Positions 1 to 5,706 of a DNA stretch of 6,047 nt are shown here, piece after piece (within the stretch, counting starts at the first letter, position 1; every line of letters starts with the position of its first letter). The notes beneath the pieces are model-generated. The model worked only from the letters and a program-made list of their open reading frames with translations, searched no databases and was not told the origin of the DNA. This stretch comes from JAWOJF01 sp046481785 (GTDB lineage Bacteria; Bacteroidota; Ignavibacteria; Ignavibacteriales; Ignavibacteriaceae), in NCBI GenBank assembly GCA_046481785.1, contig JAWOJF010000385.1, positions 1 through 6,047 of the forward strand, in the 5' to 3' direction. The translations under genes were made by a program, and so were the position numbers.

Positions 1-84
1 TGCCCGATTGAGGTAATTAAGTTTAATAAGGAAGGAGTGTCTGTTAAGGAAGTCTTCAGCCGGCAGTTCACAGTGGGCAAGTAG
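1..84 (+). CDS. C-terminal end of an unidentified upstream protein (partial)
   Basis: Frame 1 is open from the first base to a TAG at 82-84. It gives about 27 residues beginning CPIEVIKFNKEG and ending FTVGK. The first 16 residues look like ordinary protein, with alternating hydrophobic and charged residues. The last third is encoded by the direct-repeat copy at 51-74, and the stop lies inside the first GGCAAGTA unit of the minisatellite. I infer that either the gene's natural 3' end was overrun by the repeat, or the open frame is partly accidental. The family cannot be recognised from this fragment, and no start is available inside the window. Confidence 0.33.
   Translation, partial: CPIEVIKFNKEGVSVKEVFSRQFTVGK
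51..74 (+). repeat. Direct-repeat copy 1 of a 24-bp CAGTC-type element
   Basis: This 24-bp stretch matches 166-189 at 21 of 24 positions by direct comparison. The differences are at repeat positions 10, 18 and 19. Both copies begin AGTCTTCAG and end ACAGT. The two copies flank the GGCA minisatellite. This copy also lies inside the partial reading frame that enters from the left. Confidence 0.75.
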
Positions 85-160
85 GCAAGGAAGGCAAGTA
101 GGCAATAGGCAGTAGGCAATAGGCAAGGAAGGCAAGTAGGCAGTAGGCAATAGGCAATGA
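76..160 (+). repeat. Minisatellite of 7-9 bp GGCA units
   Basis: Eleven consecutive imperfect units all begin GGCA. The types seen are GGCAATA and GGCAGTA (7 bp), GGCAAGTA and GGCAATGA (8 bp) and GGCAAGGAA (9 bp). Part of the array is duplicated at a higher level: the order GGCAAGGAA, GGCAAGTA occurs at 84-100 and again at 122-138. The plus strand is full of TAG stops. The minus strand is open only because the repeat translates to low-complexity Leu/Pro/Tyr/Cys peptide. Such an array is prone to slippage, so unit number may vary between strains or be misassembled. Confidence 0.9.
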
Positions 161-165
161 GAGCA

Positions 166-195
166 AGTCTTCAGTCGGCAGTCTACAGTCCACAA
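166..195 (+). repeat. Left arm of inverted repeat flanking the S23 gene (period-7 array)
   Basis: AGTC recurs at 166, 173, 180 and 187, exactly 7 bp apart, in units of the form AGTCnnC. The 30 bases match the reverse complement of 597-626 at 23 of 30 positions, and the mismatches fall mainly in the two variable positions of each heptad. The first 24 bases are also a direct repeat of 51-74. The arm ends about 20 bp before the start codon of the four-helix-bundle gene, so a transcript of the cassette could pair the two arms and hold the whole gene in a loop. Confidence 0.75.
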
Positions 196-215
196 TTTTT
201 ATTTAGGAATAATAA

Positions 216-581
216 ATGGGCAAATTCAGGGATTTAATTGTATATCAAAAGGCCTTTAAGCTGGCAATGGAAATATTTCAACTAACAAAAAATTTCCCGT
301 CAGAGGAAAAATTTGGATTAATAATTCAAATCAGGAAATCTTCCCGGTCAGTCTGCTCCTGTCTTGCAGAAGGTTATAGAAAAAGACAGTATGAAGCACA
401 TTTTGTAGCAAAGATGTCCGATGCAGATATGGAAAATAGCGAAACACAGGTATGGCTGGATTTTGCTTTTGAAAGTAAGTACATCGATAAAGAAACTTAC
501 AATGATTTAATAAATAAATCGGAAGAAGTTGGAAAATTATTAAACCACATGGTTGAGAATCCAGGAAAATACAAAAAGTAA
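216..581 (+). CDS. Four-helix-bundle protein of the S23 / 23S rRNA intervening-sequence family
   Basis: The 121-residue product has the hallmarks of the S23/IVP four-helix-bundle family (the TIGR02436 type). These are an N-terminal F-x-DL-x-VYQKA start (residues 4-13), FP near 27-28, the helix-2 signature Q-I-R-K-S-S with AEGY (38-54), a third helix carrying ENSETQ (73-78), and a fourth helix at about 91-115. Length is normal for the family and no residues look lost. Relatives are encoded inside 23S rRNA insertions in Leptospira and Coxiella, and structural relatives include the Avd accessory protein of diversity-generating retroelements. The biochemical role of free-standing members is unknown. 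There is no rRNA here. The ATG at 216 has AGGAA six bases upstream. The gene stands alone between inverted heptad-repeat arms and may be a small non-autonomous cassette. The family call is firm; the function is not known. Confidence 0.9.
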   Translation: MGKFRDLIVYQKAFKLAMEIFQLTKNFPSEEKFGLIIQIRKSSRSVCSCLAEGYRKRQYEAHFVAKMSDADMENSETQVWLDFAFESKYIDKETYNDLINKSEEVGKLLNHMVENPGKYKK

Positions 582-596
582 ACTACCAATATTAAT

Positions 597-626
597 TTGC
601 CGACTGAGGACTGCTGACTGTGGACT
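597..626 (-). repeat. Right arm of inverted repeat flanking the S23 gene (period-7 array)
   Basis: GACT recurs at 602, 609, 616 and 623, again exactly 7 bp apart, and mirrors the AGTC heptads at 166-195. Reverse-complement comparison gives 23 of 30 identical positions. The arm starts 15 bp after the stop codon of the S23-type gene. Its right edge abuts a possible promoter for the downstream flavoprotein gene. No GGCA minisatellite is present on this side, so the flanks are not fully symmetrical. Confidence 0.72.
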
Positions 627-656
627 TTGTTAAGTTAGCACTCAAAAAGGTACAAT
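627..656 (+). promoter_or_regulatory. Candidate promoter for the geranylgeranyl-reductase-type gene
   Basis: TTGTTA (627-632) and TACAAT (651-656), separated by 18 bp, resemble housekeeping -35 and -10 elements. They lie 22 bp upstream of the ATG at 679, leaving a short leader. The -35 element touches the right inverted-repeat arm, so the cassette boundary could affect expression. Promoters in Bacteroidota-like bacteria often follow a different consensus (TAnnTTTG), which is not seen here, so this is tentative. Confidence 0.3.
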
Positions 657-678
657 TAATCTAAAGTGATAAGATAGA

Positions 679-1845
679 ATGAAAAATGAATACGATATAA
701 TAGTAGTAGGTGCCGGGCCCGCGGGTTCTGTTGCTGCACGTTTTGCTGCTGAGCAGGGGGTATCTGTGCTTATGCTTGAGAAAGACCGTGATGTAGGCTA
801 CCCTGTACGCTGCGGTGAGGCAATAAGCAAAAGAGGAGTTGCCCAGTTTATTGAACCTGACAGTAAATGGATATGCGCCGAGATAAATAAATTCTCCCTT
901 ACATCACCTGACGGTAGTGAGGTTGTAATTGAGTTTGATGATTCCGGTTATGTGCTTGAAAGAAGAATATTCGATTATGAGCTTGCCAAAATGGCCGCAA
1001 ATGCCGGGGCTGAAATCCTTACAAGAGCTTATGTTAACGGACTTATTTTTGATGACGGCAAGCCGGCAGGAGTAAAGTATGAACACCGCGGTGAGCAGAA
1101 AGAAGTGAAAGCTAAAATTGTAATTGCCGCTGACGGTGTTGAATCGAGAGTCGGAAGGTGGGCAGGTTTAAAAACACATATTGATTTCCGGGATATGGAA
1201 TGCTGTACTCAAATTACTGCATCAAACATTCCTGTTAACAGTGATACCTGTTATTTTTATTTTGGTAAAGACGTTGCCCCAAGCGGTTACTTCTGGGTTT
1301 TTCCGAAGGGAGATAATATTGCAAATATAGGTTTGGGGGTAAGCGGATTTGTTGGTAAAAGCAGGTCGGCGCTTTCTTATCTGACTGATTTTATGAATAC
1401 ACATTATCCCGGTGCTCCTGTACTTACAACTATTGCAGGCGGTGTACCATGTTCCATCACCTTAAGTAAAATTGCCGGACCAGGTATTATGCTTGTTGGT
1501 GATGCCGCAAGGCAGGTTAATCCTTTAAGCGGCGGCGGCATATCAAGCGGCATGGTTGGCGGAAGTATTGCAGGCAGGTTAGCCGGTGAATCTATAAAGA
1601 TGAATAACCCTGATCATATTTTTAAATACGAAGAAGAATGGTATGACAGGATAGGAAAAAAACATGAGATATATGAAAGAATAAAAAACGGTATTTATAA
1701 TTTCTCTGATGAAAAATTCAATAATATTGCCCGCTCATTTTCTTCTGTTCCGTATAATAAAAGGACCCTTGGCAGATTATTTACAACTGCACTTTTAAAC
1801 CAGCCTTCACTGCTTATTGATGTAGCAAAAGTATTTGTTGTTTAG
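679..1845 (+). CDS. Geranylgeranyl reductase family FAD-dependent oxidoreductase
   Basis: The 388-residue flavoprotein belongs to the GGR/ChlP/MenJ group, which uses reduced FAD to saturate isoprenoid double bonds. Visible motifs, in order, are the dinucleotide-binding GAGPAG (11-16) with the ribose-binding acidic residue E34, YPVRCGEAIS (41-50) with the conserved cysteine C45 of the archaeal-type active site, the DG motif ADGVESRVGR (151-160), the family signature YFWVFPKGDNIANIGLG (204-220), and the second FAD motif MLVGDAARQVNPLSGGG (271-287). Length is typical and the gene looks intact. The substrate cannot be read from sequence. Partial saturation of a menaquinone side chain, or reduction of a geranylgeranyl or carotenoid chain, are the likely options. 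No quinone, carotenoid or chlorophyll gene is adjacent. The ATG at 679 lacks a strong Shine-Dalgarno, but the protein aligns with the usual start just before the Rossmann strand. Confidence 0.88.
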   Translation: MKNEYDIIVVGAGPAGSVAARFAAEQGVSVLMLEKDRDVGYPVRCGEAISKRGVAQFIEPDSKWICAEINKFSLTSPDGSEVVIEFDDSGYVLERRIFDYELAKMAANAGAEILTRAYVNGLIFDDGKPAGVKYEHRGEQKEVKAKIVIAADGVESRVGRWAGLKTHIDFRDMECCTQITASNIPVNSDTCYFYFGKDVAPSGYFWVFPKGDNIANIGLGVSGFVGKSRSALSYLTDFMNTHYPGAPVLTTIAGGVPCSITLSKIAGPGIMLVGDAARQVNPLSGGGISSGMVGGSIAGRLAGESIKMNNPDHIFKYEEEWYDRIGKKHEIYERIKNGIYNFSDEKFNNIARSFSSVPYNKRTLGRLFTTALLNQPSLLIDVAKVFVV

Positions 1846-1870
1846 CAGAGACAGGCGCCTGACAAATATA

Positions 1871-1899
1871 TATTAATCTCCGCATGGTGAGAGTTAATA
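1871..1899. terminator. Probable bidirectional terminator hairpin between convergent genes
   Basis: TATTAATCTC (1871-1880) and GAGAGTTAATA (1889-1899) pair over ten base pairs with a single bulged G, around an 8-base loop. The hairpin begins 26 bp after the flavoprotein stop and ends directly at the stop of the minus-strand exporter gene. That is where a shared terminator would sit. The stem is AT-rich and no strong T-run follows it, so efficiency is uncertain. A second small palindrome, CAGGCGCCTG, lies at 1852-1861. Confidence 0.45.
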
Positions 1900-1900
1900 T

Positions 1901-2677
1901 TTAGCTCAGCAAGGATATTATCATCTCTACAGCTACGCCTATAATTATAAAGGCAAGAGCTAACCGTAAAAATTTTGGTTTAAACCTGTAACTTAAGCTA
2001 CTTCCTATAACTACACCGGCAACGGCACCAATAACTGCATAAGAGGATAGAATAAAATCTACCTGTCCGGAAACTGTTTTACCTATACTGGCAGTTAATG
2101 CTGTAAAAAGAATAATGCCGAGAGTTGAACCAATTGTAATACGCATTGGTACTTTAAGCACTGTAATCATAACCGGGGCAAGCAAAAAAGCACCCGGAGC
2201 GCCGACTATCCCGCCAAAGAAACCTATCAGCACTGCAATTGTTACGGCTAATCTTTTATTAAATACAACCTCTGCGGGATTAACTGTCTCTGCGGGTTCA
2301 GCTTTACTAAAGAACATAAGTACTGCGCCTGCAAAAGCCATAATAGCAAAAGAAATAATTATTAGCTGTCCGTCAACTGCACCGGAGAACAGAGCACCAA
2401 CAAGGGCGGAGACCATCATTGGAATTCCGATATAGAATAGAAGCGGTTTATTAACGCTTCCTCTTTTTTTATGTATTATCATTCCCAAAAAGGATGTAAC
2501 AAGTACTTGTATGCTCGTTATTCCTGATATGGTTTTAATATCGAGATCATGCATTCCGAACAATGAAGGTAAATAAAGGTAGGCGGGGATTAATATAACC
2601 GCACCGCCCAGGCCGAGTACACCGGACATAACCGATATTAAAAAGGATATTCCGGCTATAACTAAAAATTCTTCCAT
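1901..2677 (-). CDS. TauE/SafE (DUF81) family sulfite/organosulfur anion exporter
   Basis: The 258-residue protein is almost wholly hydrophobic, with about eight membrane segments (roughly 4-34, 50-69, 77-100, 104-123, 142-176, 179-199, 206-228, 237-257). It shows the internal duplication typical of TauE/SafE: SGVLGLGGAVILIPA (18-32) in the first half and GFFGGIVGAPGAFLLAP (152-168) in the second. A charged cytoplasmic linker lies between the halves (about 125-142). Family members move sulfite, sulfoacetate or other sulfur anions across the inner membrane. The start ATG lies one base after the stop of the upstream metallo-beta-lactamase/rhodanese gene, so the pair is almost surely co-transcribed and translationally coupled. 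The exporter has only a weak ribosome site of its own (GAAAGAT). The context supports export of sulfite or thiosulfate made by the partner. The exact substrate is inferred. Confidence 0.85.
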   Translation of the reverse strand: MEEFLVIAGISFLISVMSGVLGLGGAVILIPAYLYLPSLFGMHDLDIKTISGITSIQVLVTSFLGMIIHKKRGSVNKPLLFYIGIPMMVSALVGALFSGAVDGQLIIISFAIMAFAGAVLMFFSKAEPAETVNPAEVVFNKRLAVTIAVLIGFFGGIVGAPGAFLLAPVMITVLKVPMRITIGSTLGIILFTALTASIGKTVSGQVDFILSSYAVIGAVAGVVIGSSLSYRFKPKFLRLALAFIIIGVAVEMIISLLS

Positions 2678-2678
2678 T

Positions 2679-3767
2679 TTATCTTTCTACTTCAAAACCG
2701 TATTGTAACCAGCCGTAAGTTCCGCCCTCAAGGTTATATATATTTTTATATCCTTTTGAAGAAAGAAAATGTGCTGCTTCAAAGGAACGGTTGCCGCTTG
2801 CGCATATACATACTATCTCTTTGTTTTTATCAGGCAGTTCATTTAATCTTTTCGGAAGTTCACCTATCGGAATATTTGTTACTCCATCCACTTTGCCCAT
2901 CAGCAGTTCAAAAGATTCACGTACATCAAGAAGAAAAAGATCTTTTCCTTTGCTGATATTTTCGTATAACCATACAGCCGTTACCGGTTTAAAACCTTCG
3001 GAGGGCTGGGCAACTCTTTTTGTTCCGCACTGAAGTGTAGCTTTTCCGTTTTCGCCGGTTGATTCAGCAAATGGAGGAAAGAAATCTTTTACGAATTCAA
3101 TGTACTCTTCTTTAGATCTTTTTTGGAGGAAAGGATTAGCTGATAGTTCATCTTCCAGATAAGCAAATTCGTTATCTTCATAATCGTGTCCGGGATAAAT
3201 TTTTGTATCAGCCGGCAAATTTACAACTTTATTAAAAATGCTGTCATACTGGTCAGAAGTGTTACCCCCCGGCAGATCACTTCTGCCTGCCTGGCCGATT
3301 AAAAGAAGATCGCCGGTAAAAAGAGCATCTTCAGCTAAAAACGCTATATGATTATCTGTATGCCCCGGTGTATGCAGAACTTTGATCTTAATATCGCCTG
3401 CAGTAATTACATCACCGTCATTTACATAAACATCAACTTTAATATTAGCATTGTGATTAAGAATGTCCTCAACGCCGAATTTTTTAGCATTCTTTAGTAC
3501 TTCAAGTTTATTTTTTGTCTGCTCATGCATATAGATTGAAGCATTATATATCTCTTTAAGTTTTTCCGCACCCGTGAAATGGTCTGCATGAGTATGTGTA
3601 TCTAATATGTGTGTGATTTTTACTCCATATTCATCAGCAGTAAGAGATATCCTATTTACATCCTCAAGGTTAGGATCAATAACAGCAGCGGTTTTGGATT
3701 TTTCATCAATTAATAAATAAGATAATGTTCCCGTCCCATCAGTTGACCTGATTTGTTTTATTTCCAT
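2679..3767 (-). CDS. Metallo-beta-lactamase-fold hydrolase/persulfide dioxygenase-like protein fused to a rhodanese domain
   Basis: The 362-residue protein has two domains. Residues 1 to about 230 form a metallo-beta-lactamase fold with the metal motif THTHADH (57-63: H58, H60, D62, H63), then H136 in HTPGHTDNH, D153 in TGD and H194 in YPGHDY. Residues about 262-360 form a rhodanese domain with DVRE (281-284) and the active loop CASGNRS (322-328; catalytic C322). No signal peptide is present, so it is cytoplasmic. In ETHE1/PDO-rhodanese fusions the first domain oxidises a glutathione or other low-molecular-weight persulfide to sulfite, and the rhodanese exchanges sulfane sulfur with thiosulfate. 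The loop after the metal site reads GRSDLPGG (161-168) rather than the GRTDFQ typical of ETHE1, so a glyoxalase-II-like thioesterase activity is a fair alternative. A strong AAAGGAG site lies five bases ahead of the ATG. The downstream exporter gene supports a sulfur role. Confidence 0.87.
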   Translation of the reverse strand: MEIKQIRSTDGTGTLSYLLIDEKSKTAAVIDPNLEDVNRISLTADEYGVKITHILDTHTHADHFTGAEKLKEIYNASIYMHEQTKNKLEVLKNAKKFGVEDILNHNANIKVDVYVNDGDVITAGDIKIKVLHTPGHTDNHIAFLAEDALFTGDLLLIGQAGRSDLPGGNTSDQYDSIFNKVVNLPADTKIYPGHDYEDNEFAYLEDELSANPFLQKRSKEEYIEFVKDFFPPFAESTGENGKATLQCGTKRVAQPSEGFKPVTAVWLYENISKGKDLFLLDVRESFELLMGKVDGVTNIPIGELPKRLNELPDKNKEIVCICASGNRSFEAAHFLSSKGYKNIYNLEGGTYGWLQYGFEVER

Positions 3768-3771
3768 CTCA

Positions 3772-3779
3772 TCTCCTTT
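3772..3779 (-). promoter_or_regulatory. Strong ribosome binding site for the MBL-rhodanese gene
   Basis: On the minus strand this reads AAAGGAGA, ending a few bases before the ATG at 3767. It is the best Shine-Dalgarno match in the window and fixes the start of the fusion gene. It also serves the coupled exporter gene, whose own site is weak. Confidence 0.7.
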
Positions 3780-3790
3780 AAATAATTTTA

Positions 3791-3819
3791 ATTTTAGTGT
3801 ATGATGTTTGAAAGTTAAA
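3791..3819 (-). promoter_or_regulatory. Weak candidate promoter for the sulfur operon
   Basis: On the minus strand, TTTAAC (3819-3814) and TAAAAT (3796-3791) are 17 bp apart and about 24 bp upstream of the start codon. The -10 element matches the housekeeping consensus at 5 of 6 positions; the -35 element is poor. No operator-like palindrome that would suggest a BigR/CsoR-type sulfur regulator was seen. The rest of the divergent intergenic region (3820-3968) holds no other feature I can support. Confidence 0.22.
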
Positions 3820-3968
3820 TGAGTTTCAAGTAGACAGGGTAAACAGTGGTTAGATGCAACTATTACCAGTGGAAACAGCTTTGTATTACTTCTGTGATAA
3901 AAAAGTGAGGAAATTATTTATAGGAAGCCGTACATTTAACACCCCATATATTTTTACAGGAACACGAT

Positions 3969-4625
3969 ATGAAAAAGATACTCACTTTTTTTCTGTTTCT
4001 AATTATTATATTCACATCTGCCGCACAGGATAATCGATGGAGAACAGAGGCAGGTATTCTTGTCACTCACTTTCAGCAGCAGGTAAAGCCTAAAGTAGGT
4101 GAGCCTAGGGGGGAGAGGCTTGTTAATGAGTTCCAGCTTGGACTACTATTAAGCGGTACATACAGCTTTACTGATTATTTTGCCGCAGGGTTATTTTTAA
4201 GAATAGACCGCGGCGAACGCGCAGCCGCAGTTTTTGACCGGTTTGAGGATGGTAAAGCAGTAACTGAAAGTGAAGTTGGAGGTGTGTATAATGAATTCTG
4301 GTTCGGGCCACTTCTGCAGTTCAGGTGGAAGCTGCTTTCTGCCGAAATAGGTTATGCTCTTGTTGGAATACGGGATGATGACGGCAGGCGCGATATTCCC
4401 TCAGCAACTGGAAATAACTCGGATGCATTCACTACTTTACCTGCTATTGCGTGGCTTTTTTCAATAGGAGGTAATTTCCCGGTGATGGATAATTTTGATA
4501 TTATTATTAAAATTGAATACCGGAACCGGTACTACAATGAAAGAGGGGGAGAACCGCTTGTTAATGATATAGAGCATGGAACTCAAAGCATCTCCCCGGT
4601 TTTTGGAGTTGGCTGGAGTTTTTAA
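3969..4625 (+). CDS. Small outer-membrane beta-barrel protein
   Basis: The 218-residue protein begins with a clear Sec signal peptide: MKK, then a hydrophobic run LTFFLFLIIIF, and a cleavage-type site SAA before Q20. There is no lipobox cysteine. The mature part of about 199 residues alternates polar and hydrophobic or aromatic residues in strands of about ten (for example AGLFLRIDRG, FWFGPLLQFRWKL, SAEIGYALVGI, IIIKIEYRNRYY). It ends VFGVGWSF, a terminal Phe typical of outer-membrane barrels recognised by the BAM machinery. The size suits an 8-stranded barrel of the OmpA-N/OMP_b-brl type. No periplasmic peptidoglycan-binding domain is present. The specific function is unknown. GG of ACAGG lies about eight bases before the ATG. 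The gene is transcribed divergently from the sulfur operon and converges on the receptor gene. Confidence 0.75.
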   Translation: MKKILTFFLFLIIIFTSAAQDNRWRTEAGILVTHFQQQVKPKVGEPRGERLVNEFQLGLLLSGTYSFTDYFAAGLFLRIDRGERAAAVFDRFEDGKAVTESEVGGVYNEFWFGPLLQFRWKLLSAEIGYALVGIRDDDGRRDIPSATGNNSDAFTTLPAIAWLFSIGGNFPVMDNFDIIIKIEYRNRYYNERGGEPLVNDIEHGTQSISPVFGVGWSF

Positions 4626-4657
4626 CTGGCAGTTCAACAACCTCACTTAATGCGGAA

Positions 4658-4682
4658 GAAAGCGGCGGGACTTGCCGCTTTC
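4658..4682. terminator. Bidirectional terminator hairpin (perfect 9-bp GC-rich stem)
   Basis: GAAAGCGGC (4658-4666) and GCCGCTTTC (4674-4682) are perfectly complementary around a 7-base loop, GGGACTT. The hairpin sits in the 61-bp gap between two convergent stop codons: the beta-barrel gene ending at 4625 and the receptor gene whose last codon is at 4687. It can therefore end transcription from both sides. The flanks are AT-rich but lack a long uninterrupted T-run in either direction. Confidence 0.75.
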
Positions 4683-4686
4683 CAAT

Positions 4687-5706
4687 TTAAAATTCCAAAC
4701 TTACACCTATTGATGGAAGCAACCCGATTGACGATTCTTCATCTACTTTTTGTTCACGCGGGTCCCATCTTATAAAACTGCTTGCTTTATTGCCGTAAAT
4801 ATTCTGTAAGTCTATATATGTAATAAGAGTAAGATCATCAAAAAACCATCTTTTATCTACACGCAGATCAAGACTGTGTTTTGCTTTAAGCCTTTGAGTA
4901 TAATAATTGATAACGCTTTGTGTACCGTCACTGTTAAAAGGTGTAAAAGGATTGCCGGATGCATACCTGAATTTAACTGCAGCTTCCCAGCTTTCATTAA
5001 TTTTATATCCGCCGCTTAAATTAAATATCCACTCCTGTTCATAAACCCCGGGCCTTTTTATTCCATCAAGCGGAATAAAATCGGCATTGCTGTAAGTAAA
5101 ACTAAAAATTCCATAAACCGGGATGCCGGATAATTTTTTCTGGGCAGAAACTTCAATTCCTTTTGCTTCGCCCTTTCCTCTGCTTACCAGCGGCTCCAAA
5201 CCAAATGATGAAAAATTATCATCTGATCCTGCATATCCAGCACCGGTATTTGCAAGTATAAGATAGGGACGAAGTAAACTTGTCGGGTAATCCTTGTAAT
5301 TTTTTACAAATGCTTCAACTCTTAACAGCAAATCCTCTCTTAAATAATGTTCCACTCCAAGAATAAACTGGTCTGCCCTTATACTATTCAAATTTTTATT
5401 TAATTCCTCAGCAATCAGCCAGATATATGAAGGCGCCTGGTAATAGATGCCGGTGCTGAAGTTTATGCTTGTTAAATCTGTAAACCTGTATGAAACGGAA
5501 AATCTCGGACTTATATAAAACTTTTTTTCAATTGGATTAAAATAATCACCGCGTACTCCAAGGTTTGCAGAGAGCCTCCCAAAAAATGTAGTATTAAAAT
5601 TTAAATATGCTGAAGACTTATAGAAACTGTCTTCATTATCTATTTCAGTATTCGGAAGGGTATCACCGAAAGACGTTAAGAAAGTGGGTATAACAACCCG
5701 CAGCAA
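4687..5706 (-). CDS. TonB-dependent receptor, C-terminal beta-barrel portion (5'-truncated)
   Basis: The readable frame gives about 333-339 residues of outer-membrane barrel. It alternates strand segments and shows the receptor signature RGKGEAKGIE (176-185, counted from the TTG at 5706), the late barrel motif LRVDKRWFF (281-289), the near-terminal DLQNIYGNK (299-307) and the terminal strand SIGVSLEF ending in Phe. In full receptors of this class these lie in the last third, so the signal peptide, any carboxypeptidase-like domain, the TonB box, the plug and the first barrel strands are missing. The apparent TTG start is an artefact: a TAG lies two codons upstream, in sequence of different composition. 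True receptor coding probably ends between 5685 and 5705, where the composition changes. The substrate cannot be deduced. As it stands the gene is non-functional, or is incomplete through assembly. Confidence 0.8.
   Translation of the reverse strand: MLRVVIPTFLTSFGDTLPNTEIDNEDSFYKSSAYLNFNTTFFGRLSANLGVRGDYFNPIEKKFYISPRFSVSYRFTDLTSINFSTGIYYQAPSYIWLIAEELNKNLNSIRADQFILGVEHYLREDLLLRVEAFVKNYKDYPTSLLRPYLILANTGAGYAGSDDNFSSFGLEPLVSRGKGEAKGIEVSAQKKLSGIPVYGIFSFTYSNADFIPLDGIKRPGVYEQEWIFNLSGGYKINESWEAAVKFRYASGNPFTPFNSDGTQSVINYYTQRLKAKHSLDLRVDKRWFFDDLTLITYIDLQNIYGNKASSFIRWDPREQKVDEESSIGLLPSIGVSLEF

Noticed and set aside
76..165. Minus-strand open frame through the GGCA array, giving a Leu/Pro/Tyr/Cys-rich peptide
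   Set aside because: It is a by-product of the repeat (GCC-TAT-TGC-CTA type codons), with no ribosome site and no non-repeat sequence.
76..195. CRISPR array
   Set aside because: Units are only 7-9 bp, contiguous and without unique spacers, and no cas gene is in the window.
166..626. Diversity-generating retroelement, because S23 proteins resemble Avd
   Set aside because: No reverse transcriptase, no template/variable repeat pair with adenine-specific differences and no target gene are present.
166..626. 23S rRNA intervening sequence in place
   Set aside because: No rRNA sequence is recognisable on either side; the downstream neighbour is a protein-coding flavoprotein gene.
904..1404. Minus-strand open frames at 904-1086 and 1222-1404
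   Set aside because: They lie inside the well-supported flavoprotein gene on the opposite strand and show no protein-like motif.
2115..2435. Plus-strand open frame of 106 codons
   Set aside because: It is the antisense shadow of the TauE/SafE gene; its composition reflects the complement of membrane-segment codons.
2756..3033. Two overlapping plus-strand open frames
   Set aside because: They are antisense to the rhodanese domain, whose motifs fix the real frame.
4461..4646. Minus-strand open frame of 61 codons
   Set aside because: It is antisense to the last strands of the beta-barrel protein and has no ribosome site.
5700..5706. TTG at 5706 as a genuine receptor start
   Set aside because: An outer-membrane receptor cannot start mid-barrel without a signal peptide; a stop lies two codons upstream in unrelated sequence, and no Shine-Dalgarno fits.
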